From an uncultured Desulfobulbaceae bacterium (GTDB taxonomy: Bacteria; Desulfobacterota; Desulfobulbia; Desulfobulbales; Desulfobulbaceae): a stretch of DNA of 16,606 bases. The first letter of the stretch is position 1. Each line of letters begins with the position of its first letter. The DNA lies in NCBI GenBank assembly GCA_947260045.1, contig CAMYOP010000025.1, positions 1 to 16,606 of the forward strand. Reading direction: 5' to 3'. Positions 1 to 7,923 of this stretch are shown piece after piece. The notes under the pieces are model-generated. The model did not search any database. It was not told the origin of the DNA and worked only from the letters and a program-made list of their open reading frames with translations. Made by a program: the position numbers and the translations under genes.

Positions 1-256
1 TACTGGATCAGTCATCGAACATGACTGTGAAATCGGTCAACATTGCCATGTCGCTCCAGGAGCAGTTTTAAGCGGAGGTGTTATTGTCGGGGAGGGAAGT
101 CATATCGGCACAGGCGCTTCTATTATCCAGAATATTCATATCGGCAGAGATTGTGTTGTTGGAGCCGGATCTGTAATCGTTGAGGATCTTCCCGATAATC
201 ATACCGCCTTTCCCGCTAGAGGGATCACCCAGGAAAATTTTTCAATCGATAGTTAA
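1..256 (+). CDS. NeuD/PglD-family sugar acetyltransferase, 3' end only
   Basis: The window opens inside this gene. Reading from base 2 gives 84 residues and a TAA stop at 254-256. The protein is a chain of hexapeptide repeats (IG/VG every six residues) typical of left-handed beta-helix acyltransferases. The piece EHDCEIG near the start matches the His-acid pair that acts as catalytic base in PglD and NeuD enzymes, and the VGAGSVIVEDLP segment and short C-terminal tail fit the same family. Members transfer acetyl from acetyl-CoA either to an amino-sugar nucleotide (bacillosamine or legionaminic acid routes) or to sialic acid hydroxyls. The N-terminal Rossmann-like domain lies outside the window, so the substrate cannot be chosen. 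The gene converges on the CMP-nonulosonate synthetase 11 bp away, which suggests a shared role in surface or flagellar glycosylation. Confidence 0.85.
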   Translation, partial: TGSVIEHDCEIGQHCHVAPGAVLSGGVIVGEGSHIGTGASIIQNIHIGRDCVVGAGSVIVEDLPDNHTAFPARGITQENFSIDS

Positions 257-267
257 GGGATAATTTT

Positions 268-993
268 TTAGGTAGCTGGCATGTCATGGTCTTGGTTTTC
301 TCGAATTAGGACTTCTGCAAGTTTAAAATCCAAAGCAGAATCTATATCAACTGAGCGCTCAAGAGGCATCTCGTAACTATAAGTGTGCTCTCCCAAAAAG
401 GAGTCATTTTCTCTGAGATATGCAGGTTCGGCAATATAGATGGCACCGTTTAGACGATAGTAAGCAGGGAGAGCTTGCCTGTTGGTATTAGCAATCTCGG
501 GTCTGAGAAATTCTTTCATATTATGGTCTGCAGGCAGTTCATTTGCCCACCAGGGGTGATGTTCGCAAGGACATACTGAAACAACAGCTTTTCCTTTTGT
601 TTCCAACAGCTTTCTGAGTGCCTTGTCGATATCTTTTGTGCTGCGAAGCGGAGAGGTAGGCTGCAGTAGTAGAATCAAGTCAAAAGTATCATTTGTATTT
701 GTGGAAAACCAGTCTATTGCATGGAATAGGGTATCAATGGACTTGGCATTATCAGTCGCAAGTTCCGCTGGCCTCTGAAAAGGTAAGTTTGCACCAAATT
801 CCCTGGCAATCCCAGCTATTTTTAAGTCATCTGTTGAGACAATTAACTTGTCAATATAGGAACTTGCAAGTCCTGCTTCAATGGTCCATCCAATAAGTGC
901 TTTTTCACCCAGCTTTTTGATATTTTTTCCTGGAAGGCCTTTACTGCCGCCACGGGCAGGGATAATGGCAAGAATTTTTTTACCGTTTATCAT
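268..993 (-). CDS. neuA: CMP-nonulosonate (sialic/legionaminic acid) cytidylyltransferase
   Basis: This 241-residue cytoplasmic enzyme should activate a nine-carbon acid sugar with CTP to give the CMP-sugar used by glycosyltransferases. The nucleotide-binding signature IIPARGGSKGLPGKNI lies at residues 10-25, QPTSPLR at 111-117, and the metal-binding SVDID stretch at 214-218. The length is normal for NeuA, LegF and PseF. The GSKGLPGKN signature and the RLNGAIY segment look closer to NeuA/LegF than to PseF, but the exact sugar is undecided. It is the last gene of the minus-strand flagellar block, 132 bp behind the TPR Maf protein, so it probably supplies the donor for flagellin glycosylation. 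The ATG at 993 has no convincing Shine-Dalgarno, but the signature begins only ten residues in, leaving no room for a later start. Confidence 0.9.
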   Translation of the reverse strand: MINGKKILAIIPARGGSKGLPGKNIKKLGEKALIGWTIEAGLASSYIDKLIVSTDDLKIAGIAREFGANLPFQRPAELATDNAKSIDTLFHAIDWFSTNTNDTFDLILLLQPTSPLRSTKDIDKALRKLLETKGKAVVSVCPCEHHPWWANELPADHNMKEFLRPEIANTNRQALPAYYRLNGAIYIAEPAYLRENDSFLGEHTYSYEMPLERSVDIDSALDFKLAEVLIRENQDHDMPAT

Positions 994-1125
994 GATTTCA
1001 TGGTGTTACTAGTAAAAATTTTAGGTGCTTATTCTTTGCTGTATGTGCCAGCAGCAATGATTTTTTTAGAAAACTGCCAAATGAAAAGTTGATTGAAAGA
1101 AAGGGGTTTGAATCCAAATGCTTTG

Positions 1126-3615
1126 TTACAAGTCACCCAGGAATTTTTTGGCAGCCTGATTATCCTTATCTATTTGCAGCACGTGTTCATACATTGCTTT
1201 GGCCCCTTCTGGAATATTAATTTCTTGGTAGAGTTGACCTAGCTTGAGCATCGTCTGGGTATCAGATGCTGCTTTTTCAATGTAGGATAAATAGGATTCA
1301 ATTGCATTTTGAGGTTCACCAATGAGGCGTTGCAATTCTGCAAGTTGGATCAAATAAGTAGGTGATACCTGGGTCAGGGTTTCAAGTGCCAAAAGACTGT
1401 TGGCAATGTCACCTTCTGTAATTGAAATGGAGGCAATGCGCTTGAGACAGTCTTCGATAAGAGATTCATTTTGCGAATCAAATATTTTTTGATACAGCTC
1501 AAGTGCTTTTCCTGGATGACCTTCAAGCTCCAAGAGGTATCCGTTGGCAAGATAGAGGTAAAACTTGGCCTCCGGATCAGGGTGGAGTTCAAGGGAGCGC
1601 ACGAGTTGCTGCAGCGTTTCTTTGTTCTCCTGACGGAAAAATGAAATGGCTTTCCCCCGCACGCCAGTCAATTCGGCATATTGCCGACTCCGCTTCATAT
1701 GATCGGTCTCAGTCATATCAAGCATGGATGAAAAATCGTCGAGCAGATTCTGCATTATTTTCTGCTGATCTTCTGACAGGTCATTTATGTTCAGCTTGTT
1801 TTCATGCAACCATACTTTCGCTCTACCTGGAGTAAGATCTTTTTTCCAGAATTTGGCAATTTCCAGAAGATCTGGTTTGGCTTTCAGTTCTTCCTGACGC
1901 AATGCTACACGTTTTTTACTATCCTGGACCAGATCGATCAGGGTGACAACAGAGTTTTTATAAGCCGTATAATAGGCTCTTCCAGTATCTTCTATTTCAC
2001 TGTCTTCCCATTCTCTGTCTTTGTCAATTCTGGTTAATTTTAAGAACTCCTTGATGCCAAAAGAACGTGTAAGTCGTGAAAACTCTTTGTGTTTTCTGTT
2101 AAGGGTGTTCTCGATCTTATCCACCCTTTTTTTGAATTTAAAATCCTGTTTGATACCTTTACGGCCAAAGAGGCCATCAATACAGCGAATTGCCTCCTGG
2201 GATAGTTTCCGTATATGCAGGAGTTCGCCATAGGCATGGGCTAAGTCCTTGGTGATTTTTTTATAATAATCCTGTTTATAGTCTTTATCTACCACTGGCA
2301 AGATAGTGTCAAAAACCTCTTGAGGGTTTACCTCCAATGGGGAGAGTTCAATGGTATCGAGGGACATATGCTTTATGTTTTCTACTTGAGCAGAATGAGC
2401 ACCAGGGTTGATAATGGTGGTTCCTTTGCTTTTTGCATCTGCAGCCTGGCTCCCGAGAATATCAATTCCCAGGACAAAATCACAGGTTGCCTCTGCTTCC
2501 CAGCCTCCGTTTGTTTTTACCATTTTACAGACATTGTTGAGCTGGGGTCCTGCAACATGTTCATTACTGCCGACGGCATGGGTAAAACCTTCTCGGGAAA
2601 AGCAGAGGTCAAATCCAGCCAGAATGACCTGATCAAAACCCATTGCCACAGCCGTTGCCAGGGCAACATTTGATACTGTTGGACCTGGATGGGCTAAACT
2701 CTCTTCGTTGAGCTTCGACTCCCAGGGAAAGCGGGCACCTAAAAAAACACTTTTCCCTTTCCACTGGCTGAGGAGCTGGGGCACCACATGATACACATTG
2801 ACAAAAATAGATGATTGCCAAAAAGAAAACATTTCTTTGCTGATATCAAAACTAACCATGTATGGGTCAATTGAAAATATCATATGGGGTTTGATTCCAA
2901 TTTCCAGGAGTCGGCGGCAGACCCGTGAGACTGCCAGGATGACCATTCTGTCTTTATTTTTCTCAACCCAGGGCAGGATTTCATCAAGTGAAGGACCACC
3001 AGCCAGTAGCATTGCAGTACCGCCTGCAAAAGAATCTTTCAAATGGTGTGAAGGGATGAGGTTTTCCCCAACGTTTTTCAATTGATTGACAAGAAAAGGC
3101 TCTGAGCCAAGAGTGCTTTCCACGTTCCAGGATGTCTGCTGGAGCTCGGCTTGCAGTGTCCAAAGCATTTCCTGATATTCAGGGAGAAAGGCATGTTCTG
3201 AGGCCAGAGATTGATGCAATTCCAATTTGCCGACATAAATATAGCTTTGAACATTTATTTCATGGAGGGTGGAAGCAAAATCATCCAGGGTTATACACAG
3301 AATGTTCTCGTTGAGTGCATCCAGGTCTATTTCAGTGGTAATTTTTTGATACACTTCAGGCACTTCAACAAGAATGATTGTGGTGCCTGAGCTTATCTCA
3401 GTGTTGTCTAAATACTTTAAGAGAGTTCCTGAATCGGTACCGTTGATGATGTAGAGAGTATCCTGTTCTTCAATGAGTTTAGAAAAACGTAGTGAATGGA
3501 GATTGTGTGCGCCGGTCTTGTTAAGGGAGTTGTGATTGACTTCGTAGAGATATTTATCACCGAATTCATTGGTCAGGAAATATCCTAATCTGCTGTCACT
3601 TATTTCTTGAATCAT
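1126..3615 (-). CDS. maf: Motility-associated factor (Maf/DUF115) glycosyltransferase with C-terminal TPRs
   Basis: An 829-residue protein of the Maf (MAF_flag10, DUF115) family, which is linked to transfer of pseudaminic or legionaminic acid onto flagellin. The DUF115 core runs over about residues 198-410, with LLAGGPSL at 203-210, FSIDP at 247-251 and LAGFDLCFSREG at 332-343. Residues 440-640 form a charged, mostly helical linker. Residues 680-829 contain tetratricopeptide-like helix pairs (for example GHPGKALELYQKIF and PEGAKAMYEHVLQID), which suggest a protein-binding tail. No signal peptide or membrane segment is visible, which fits a cytoplasmic enzyme acting on flagellin before export. 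It sits 55 bp after fliW and 132 bp before neuA. The family call is firm; the sugar and acceptor are inferred from context. Confidence 0.88.
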   Translation of the reverse strand: MIQEISDSRLGYFLTNEFGDKYLYEVNHNSLNKTGAHNLHSLRFSKLIEEQDTLYIINGTDSGTLLKYLDNTEISSGTTIILVEVPEVYQKITTEIDLDALNENILCITLDDFASTLHEINVQSYIYVGKLELHQSLASEHAFLPEYQEMLWTLQAELQQTSWNVESTLGSEPFLVNQLKNVGENLIPSHHLKDSFAGGTAMLLAGGPSLDEILPWVEKNKDRMVILAVSRVCRRLLEIGIKPHMIFSIDPYMVSFDISKEMFSFWQSSIFVNVYHVVPQLLSQWKGKSVFLGARFPWESKLNEESLAHPGPTVSNVALATAVAMGFDQVILAGFDLCFSREGFTHAVGSNEHVAGPQLNNVCKMVKTNGGWEAEATCDFVLGIDILGSQAADAKSKGTTIINPGAHSAQVENIKHMSLDTIELSPLEVNPQEVFDTILPVVDKDYKQDYYKKITKDLAHAYGELLHIRKLSQEAIRCIDGLFGRKGIKQDFKFKKRVDKIENTLNRKHKEFSRLTRSFGIKEFLKLTRIDKDREWEDSEIEDTGRAYYTAYKNSVVTLIDLVQDSKKRVALRQEELKAKPDLLEIAKFWKKDLTPGRAKVWLHENKLNINDLSEDQQKIMQNLLDDFSSMLDMTETDHMKRSRQYAELTGVRGKAISFFRQENKETLQQLVRSLELHPDPEAKFYLYLANGYLLELEGHPGKALELYQKIFDSQNESLIEDCLKRIASISITEGDIANSLLALETLTQVSPTYLIQLAELQRLIGEPQNAIESYLSYIEKAASDTQTMLKLGQLYQEINIPEGAKAMYEHVLQIDKDNQAAKKFLGDL

Positions 3616-3670
3616 CTGGTGTTGTTTAAGTAGTTATGAAACTACAAAATTTGTTGGGAGTTGACGGGTT

Positions 3671-4117
3671 CTACTTTGCATTGTCTTCACGTTCTGCTGC
3701 TTCTGGTAAAGGTGTTTGAATTTGGTACGGAGAATTTTCCAGAATAACTTGTATAGCCCTATTGGTTTTCGGTGCATACATGATTGGAGCTGCAAGGTTG
3801 AGGGTAATTTTTCGAGAGGGTGGCACTGTGACAATGCTGAGGGCATGACATTCATCATCCTCTTCAATACCGAGAAGTTCTCGTTCTGGCTTACTGGGAA
3901 GAATCTTATATTCTTGAAAGAAATTGGTTGGGTCGGTCAGAACAAAGGCTATTTCAGGTTCTTCAATTGATTGAATCCAAAAAAGAGGCCCATCCTTTTT
4001 GTTTGGCATTACAATAAAATTATGTAAAATTTCAAATCCGACCAATCCTTTAGGAAAATTAAGAGCAGTGCTTGGATCGTATTCAACCTCACCAAAGCGG
4101 GTATTTATTCTTTTCAT
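3671..4117 (-). CDS. fliW: Flagellar assembly factor FliW
   Basis: A 148-residue FliW. In characterised species FliW binds either flagellin or CsrA: when flagellin accumulates it is titrated away and CsrA is freed to block flagellin translation. The family signature FPKGLVGFE is at residues 21-29, preceded by the usual N-terminal strand with RFGEVEYD and followed by a PLFWIQSIEEPEIAF core. A charged C-terminal tail (EAAEREDNAK) is normal. Its ATG overlaps the csrA stop codon in an ATGA (4114-4117), so the two are translationally coupled. No flagellin gene is present nearby, so its partner must be encoded elsewhere. Confidence 0.95.
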   Translation of the reverse strand: MKRINTRFGEVEYDPSTALNFPKGLVGFEILHNFIVMPNKKDGPLFWIQSIEEPEIAFVLTDPTNFFQEYKILPSKPERELLGIEEDDECHALSIVTVPPSRKITLNLAAPIMYAPKTNRAIQVILENSPYQIQTPLPEAAEREDNAK

Positions 4118-4362
4118 TTTTTCCTTTTCCTGATAGTTGAAATGTTATCAGTGAGCTGGTCCAGGTCGTCAATAGTCCAGTTAGAAGCAGCGCCAATATT
4201 TTCCTGACGGATGCGTTCGTATACTTCCTGCCTGTAAATTTTTAAATCTTTAGGAGCTTCAATTCCCAGGCGAATCCCACCACCTTTTACCTCAATAATT
4301 TTTATGATGATGTCTTCGCCAATTCGCAGCCCTTCACCAGGCTTTCTGGTAAGTACCAGCAT
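4114..4362 (-). CDS. csrA: Carbon storage / translational regulator CsrA
   Basis: An 82-residue CsrA, a dimeric RNA-binding protein that recognises GGA in leader hairpins and usually blocks ribosome access. The beta-strand start MLVLTRKPGEG and the RNA-contacting region around R44 (KIYRQEVYERI) are intact. The protein is about 20 residues longer than the E. coli version, with a basic end (STIRKRKK) consistent with the FliW-responsive CsrA found outside gammaproteobacteria. The start is the ATG at 4362 with GGAG (inside CCTGGAGT) about seven bases upstream. A 289-bp gap separates it from flgL, so it may also have its own promoter. Its leader contains three GGA trinucleotides (4370-4372, 4416-4418, 4426-4428), which leaves autoregulation possible but unproven. 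Confidence 0.96.
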   Translation of the reverse strand: MLVLTRKPGEGLRIGEDIIIKIIEVKGGGIRLGIEAPKDLKIYRQEVYERIRQENIGAASNWTIDDLDQLTDNISTIRKRKK

Positions 4363-4651
4363 TTTTTACTCCAGGTTACGACCCTTTATTGAGTGCATTG
4401 AAAGAATGGGTAAGATCCAGCATATTCCAACTAAATCAGACGGTTTCCTTAAGAACACTTTTAAGTTTAGCGTATTTTTTTTCTTTAAGTAAATAAAATT
4501 TCACATTTTTTTAATATTTTATCAGGCTCATGGACAACATCCCTGGATGTGAAAAGGAAGGATAAGGGTGTAGAAGGGAAAAAGATAGAAACACAGACCC
4601 CTGTAATTATCAAAAAGGGCCTGGCTAAGAAAAGAGAAAACAGTGAAAAAA
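4363..4651. other. flgL-csrA intergenic region
   Basis: A 289-bp AT-rich gap with no plausible coding sequence on either strand. It contains a short perfect inverted repeat (ACATCC and GGATGT around 4538-4551) and long A/T runs at 4470-4515. No convincing sigma-70, sigma-28 or sigma-54 match was found upstream of csrA, and no hairpin with a following T-run was found after flgL. Read-through from flgK-flgL into csrA is therefore the simplest model. Confidence 0.5.
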
Positions 4652-5611
4652 TCAGCGAATAAAATCCAGAATTGATAACTGTGAAACACGTGAAGTGACA
4701 CTTAATGCAGCTTCAAGAGCTGTCTCCTGCTGCAGCATATTGTTGAAGGCCTCAATGGCATCAGCGTCTTCATATCTTGAAATAACCTCCAGCAAGTCTA
4801 CTTTGATATCTTCCTGATAAGCCATGGATGTTTCAATCCGAGCCATTCGATTGCCTAGCAGTCCGTGTAGACTCCTGTTTTGATCAGCAGCGATTTCCAG
4901 GTTAGCCATTTCAGCTTGGGTAGTGACAGTATCCCCTACGGTAACTGATTCCATAAGATTTGTGACCACTGCAAATATATTTACCTGCCCTGCATCGACA
5001 TTACCGTCATTATTGGCATCCCCGTGAAATAGATGTGCTCCTGTGAAGTTAACCTGAATCTGTTCACCTGTGGAAATCGCAAGGGAAGTTGCATTTGCAT
5101 CGCCATTATAGGTATAGGGCCAGGTTGCTGCATTTGTTGGATCATAAGCACCTGCTACATAAGCACCGTTAAGGGAAAAGGGCGCTGTTTGCTCTTCATA
5201 GCCACCAAAAATATACCTTCCGTCAACCTGGGCATTGGCTGAGTCCAGAAGTTGCTCACGAAGTTGGCCAAGTTCATTAGCCATCATTTGACGGGTGGCG
5301 GGGTCAAGGCTTGAGTTGATGGAATTAATTGCTATCTCTTGAACCCGCTGTAAGGTGTTCTCAATCTGGTCCATGTGGGTTTCCATGGAGCTCATTTTGT
5401 CAAGAGATTGCCCCATGTTGGAGATGTAGCGCTCAGCATTGTTGAATTCTTGTTTGGCACTCATGAGCGGTCGTACAGCAGCAGGATCATCAGAAGGTTT
5501 ACTCATTCTTTTGCCAGATGCGGCAATTTTTCGTAAATCTTCAAGCCTGGAAGTCTGATCATCCAGGTAACCTTGTAGAGCCCTGTAAATTGTTCCTTCT
5601 GTTGCTTTCAT
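4652..5611 (-). CDS. flgL: Flagellar hook-associated protein 3 (FlgL)
   Basis: A 319-residue junction protein that links the FlgK ring to the flagellin filament outside the cell. The N-terminal coiled-coil half (residues 1-130, including SGKRMSKPSDDPAAV at 32-46) and the C-terminal helix (about 235-319, ending SRVSQLSILDFIR) are the conserved flagellin-like pair. VDGRYIFGGYEEQTAPF marks the start of the variable middle domain. That domain contains DANNDGNVDAGQ at 198-209, which resembles an EF-hand or dockerin calcium loop and is unusual in FlgL. Total length is close to the enterobacterial protein. Its ATG lies only 3 bp after the flgK stop, so the two are co-translated. Export by the flagellar secretion system needs no cleaved signal peptide, and none is seen. 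Confidence 0.95.
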   Translation of the reverse strand: MKATEGTIYRALQGYLDDQTSRLEDLRKIAASGKRMSKPSDDPAAVRPLMSAKQEFNNAERYISNMGQSLDKMSSMETHMDQIENTLQRVQEIAINSINSSLDPATRQMMANELGQLREQLLDSANAQVDGRYIFGGYEEQTAPFSLNGAYVAGAYDPTNAATWPYTYNGDANATSLAISTGEQIQVNFTGAHLFHGDANNDGNVDAGQVNIFAVVTNLMESVTVGDTVTTQAEMANLEIAADQNRSLHGLLGNRMARIETSMAYQEDIKVDLLEVISRYEDADAIEAFNNMLQQETALEAALSVTSRVSQLSILDFIR

Positions 5612-5614
5612 AAT

Positions 5615-7006
5615 CTAACTCTTCAATGCGATGACCGCAGCCATCATTTCATCTACAATGGATAGAAATTTGGCTGATGATTCAAAAGATCTTTGAAATT
5701 GGATCAGCGAAACCATTTCTTCTTCTAAGGAAACTCCAGAAAAACCTTCTCGCAAGGTTTCCAGTTGATTCATTGCATCTTCAGCTCCACCGAGAGCTAA
5801 TTTATTTCTGCTTGCTTCTAAACCTATGTCAGAAACTATTCCACTGAAATAGCCACTGAAGGTTTCCGAGGTTGCGGCAACAGTATTGGTGTTTTCAAGT
5901 TCTGCAAGCAGCAGGGCGTTTTCATTGTCGCCAGGTGCGGCTGCAGCATTACCAGCAGCCGCAATCATAGTATAGTCAGTTATTGCCATCTGTACTGAAC
6001 GGGCTGCTCCTGAAACAACACCGCCAAGATCAACGAAAAAGTCGATATTGTTATTATTATTTAAATCCCAACCGCCATTATGGACTGTATTAACAGCTTC
6101 AGTCAGATCAAGTGCCAGCACATCAAGGTCATTTCTGGCATTGGTGAGAGTAATGTCTCGTACATCTAGCATTCCTCTTAATTCGCCGCTCATATCCTGG
6201 GTTAACAGGTTTTTTGTATTGTTACCGTAATTAATGCGAAATGCTTTATCTCCTGCCACTGTGTATGATTCAAAGGTAAACGCCTTGGTATCACTTACAA
6301 GGGGGAGGCCACCCGGCATGTGCACGGATAAACTGTCATTTGCGTCGGTAAAATGTTTTGCACCAAACATTTCCGAGAGATCCTGCAATAAAACGTCGCG
6401 CTGATCTCGAAATGAATTGGCTTCATGTCCAGATATTTCTATCCGTTTGATGCGGTCATTGAGTTCTGCTACTCCCTGTAGCTTTTCGTTGATTAGACCG
6501 ACTTTAGACTCCAATGTATTATTGATATTTTGTTGGACAGCATCCAGCTCGTTTGAAACTTTGTTAAAAGCGTTTCCTAAGAGGGCTCCTCTCTGGAGGA
6601 CTGCCTCTCGATCAACCATGTTCGATGGGTTGATGGTTAGTTGCTGCCAGGAGTCAAAAAACCTGTCCATTTCTGAGGCCAGATTATCACTGGAGATTGA
6701 AAAGACACGTTCAAGTTCTGTTAGAGGGAGAGACTTTCCGTTTTCTTCACCATAATCTATGGTTTTGTCATGGAGTTGTCTGGTAATAAATACATTATAG
6801 TCACGTGAAATAGTCTCAACTGTTACACCTTGACCAATAAAAAAACCACCTAGGTCAAGAGATGGAATTTGACCAAGCTGGGTTCGTTGTTTTGAGTACC
6901 CAGGTGTGTTGACATTAGCAATATTATTGCCAGTGACTTCAATGTTTTTCTGGGTGGTGGCCAGGCTTGTTTTGCCGTTACTCAGTGCTGTTATTAGTCC
7001 GCCCAT
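5615..7006 (-). CDS. flgK: Flagellar hook-associated protein 1 (FlgK)
   Basis: A 463-residue first junction protein at the hook tip. The N-terminal flagellar rod-type signature TGNNIANVNTPGYSKQRTQ lies at residues 25-43, and the C-terminal helix ends in SLIQFQRSFESSAKFLSIVDEMM. It is shorter than E. coli FlgK (about 547 residues), and the loss lies in the variable central domains. The segment GGWDLNNNNNIDFFVDLGG corresponds to the family's usual G-D-L-N-G...DFF region, here with an asparagine run encoded by AAT/AAC repeats. A strong sigma-28 promoter lies about 60 bp upstream. FlgL follows after 3 bp, and the probable chaperone FlgN is encoded just upstream. The ATG at 7006 has only a weak GAG-type ribosome site. 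Confidence 0.95.
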   Translation of the reverse strand: MGGLITALSNGKTSLATTQKNIEVTGNNIANVNTPGYSKQRTQLGQIPSLDLGGFFIGQGVTVETISRDYNVFITRQLHDKTIDYGEENGKSLPLTELERVFSISSDNLASEMDRFFDSWQQLTINPSNMVDREAVLQRGALLGNAFNKVSNELDAVQQNINNTLESKVGLINEKLQGVAELNDRIKRIEISGHEANSFRDQRDVLLQDLSEMFGAKHFTDANDSLSVHMPGGLPLVSDTKAFTFESYTVAGDKAFRINYGNNTKNLLTQDMSGELRGMLDVRDITLTNARNDLDVLALDLTEAVNTVHNGGWDLNNNNNIDFFVDLGGVVSGAARSVQMAITDYTMIAAAGNAAAAPGDNENALLLAELENTNTVAATSETFSGYFSGIVSDIGLEASRNKLALGGAEDAMNQLETLREGFSGVSLEEEMVSLIQFQRSFESSAKFLSIVDEMMAAVIALKS

Positions 7007-7066
7007 TGCTATCTCGTTGTGTTGTTTTGTCTATAGTTAAAGTACATACAATTTTCCTTATCTATA

Positions 7067-7094
7067 TTATCGGCTATTGGACGAAATCTGTTTA
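7067..7094 (-). promoter_or_regulatory. Sigma-28 (FliA) promoter for flgK-flgL
   Basis: Read on the minus strand, TAAA (7091-7094) is followed after 16 nt by GCCGATAA (7067-7074). The -10 element is identical to the enterobacterial FliA consensus. The spacer is one base longer than the E. coli norm, as it is in the second sigma-28 site of this window. Transcription would start near 7060, giving a leader of about 50 nt before the flgK ATG. Confidence 0.85.
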
Positions 7095-7238
7095 GCCATC
7101 TACTGCAAAAAGGTACAATCGGAACGATTTTTTTGGTATAGAGGTGGAGAAATTAGAGTGCAGTTACCCTGGATCTTGCTGAAAGGATAAATCTGATACA
7201 AAACTGAGTCAAGATGATGGGAAAGAGTAGAATACTCT

Positions 7239-7592
7239 TTAAATTCTGCCGGAAAGAAGTCGTCCGTTTACATTGGAGTTCACTGTGTTTCCGGAGTAGC
7301 CATAGGTGGAAGGAGCTGTCCTGTGACCAAAAAATTCCATGGATTTGCGTATCCAGTTAAGGGTTGTCCTGTATAGATAGGCGTTTCGTCGGTTTTCCTC
7401 CTGAATTTCCCGAGCAAGGGCATGGTCGTCTGGATGGAGTCTTTCAACCTGTCCAAGAGCCTGGATAAGGGATTCCTTCTTTTGTATATCTGCAGCCATG
7501 GATCTCATGTCCAGCTGCTTGGCATGTTCACGTTCTTCCCTTATTACTTCACGAAGACGAAGCAGATTTTGATGAATCTCTTGTTGAGTCAT
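7239..7592 (-). CDS. flgN: FlgN-type flagellar export chaperone
   Basis: A 117-residue, highly charged, helical protein, small like the FlgN/FliT chaperones that escort FlgK and FlgL to the flagellar secretion gate. Residues 1-90 form two amphipathic helices (QNLLRLREVIREEREHAKQLD, ending before DMRSM, then KKESLIQALGQVERLH). The tail from about 91 is Gly/Ser/Asn-rich and probably disordered. FlgN sequences diverge strongly, so the call rests on size, helix pattern and position between flgM and flgK. The ATG at 7592 lies 6 bp after the flgM stop, with an AAGAAGG ribosome site inside the end of flgM. Right at the stop, AAAGAGTA (7222-7229) and TACTCTTT (7233-7240) form an 8-bp hairpin without a proper T-run. 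Confidence 0.75.
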   Translation of the reverse strand: MTQQEIHQNLLRLREVIREEREHAKQLDMRSMAADIQKKESLIQALGQVERLHPDDHALAREIQEENRRNAYLYRTTLNWIRKSMEFFGHRTAPSTYGYSGNTVNSNVNGRLLSGRI

Positions 7593-7598
7593 GGTGTG

Positions 7599-7889
7599 CT
7601 AGCCTTCTTCAACCAAAAATTTCAAAAGGCTTGAGGCAACTTTGTGTAAGTCGGGCTCATAAGAACCATCTGCTACCTGTTGTTTGAGGGCCTGCACCTT
7701 AGCTGCTCTTTCAGCACTTTCAGCTGAACCCGCACCGTGTGCTTCACTTGCACCACGTAGCGCTACTGAAAAATTTGCTCCTTCCGCGCCGCTGGCCTTG
7801 TCTGTTTTCTGGGTTTTGCCCAAGGGATCCGTTTTCTGAATGCCCCCGATCTGTCCAAAACCTCTAATTCCAAAAAATTCAACTGTCAT
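7599..7889 (-). CDS. flgM: Negative regulator of flagellin synthesis, anti-sigma-28 factor FlgM
   Basis: A 96-residue protein. FlgM binds sigma-28 until the hook-basal body is finished, then is secreted, releasing late gene transcription. The C-terminal third (residues 60-96, with ERAAKVQALKQQVADGSYEP followed by DLHKVASSLLKFL) carries the sigma-28-binding helices in the family's usual spacing. The first 58 residues are Gly/Ala/Ser-rich and look disordered, as in known FlgM proteins. A GTG three codons upstream (7898) is in frame, but AGGTGA lies about six bases before the ATG at 7889 and overlaps that GTG, so the ATG is preferred. It shares an operon with flgN and is preceded by the small unknown gene at 7924. 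Confidence 0.92.
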   Translation of the reverse strand: MTVEFFGIRGFGQIGGIQKTDPLGKTQKTDKASGAEGANFSVALRGASEAHGAGSAESAERAAKVQALKQQVADGSYEPDLHKVASSLLKFLVEEG

Positions 7890-7923
7890 GACAATCACCT
7901 GTACTGGTTAAGTCTTGCGTCTT

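Noticed and set aside
1030..1060. TGGCAC on the minus strand upstream of neuA as a sigma-54 promoter.
   Set aside because: The GG to GC distance is 8 rather than the required 10 nt and no TTGC element follows.
1036..1067. Hairpin TTGCTG/CAGCAA followed by seven Ts, resembling a terminator on the + strand.
   Set aside because: The 6-bp stem has a 10-nt loop, and the only transcript expected here runs on the minus strand, where no T-run follows.
4363..4440. Three GGA trinucleotides in the csrA leader as an autoregulatory CsrA site.
   Set aside because: All are TGGA rather than ANGGA, two are only 10 nt apart, and no hairpin presents them; too weak to call.
7222..7240. Perfect 8-bp hairpin AAAGAGTA/TACTCTTT at the end of flgN as a terminator.
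   Set aside because: It is AT-rich with no U-run after it on the minus strand, so it would terminate poorly; noted only as a hairpin.
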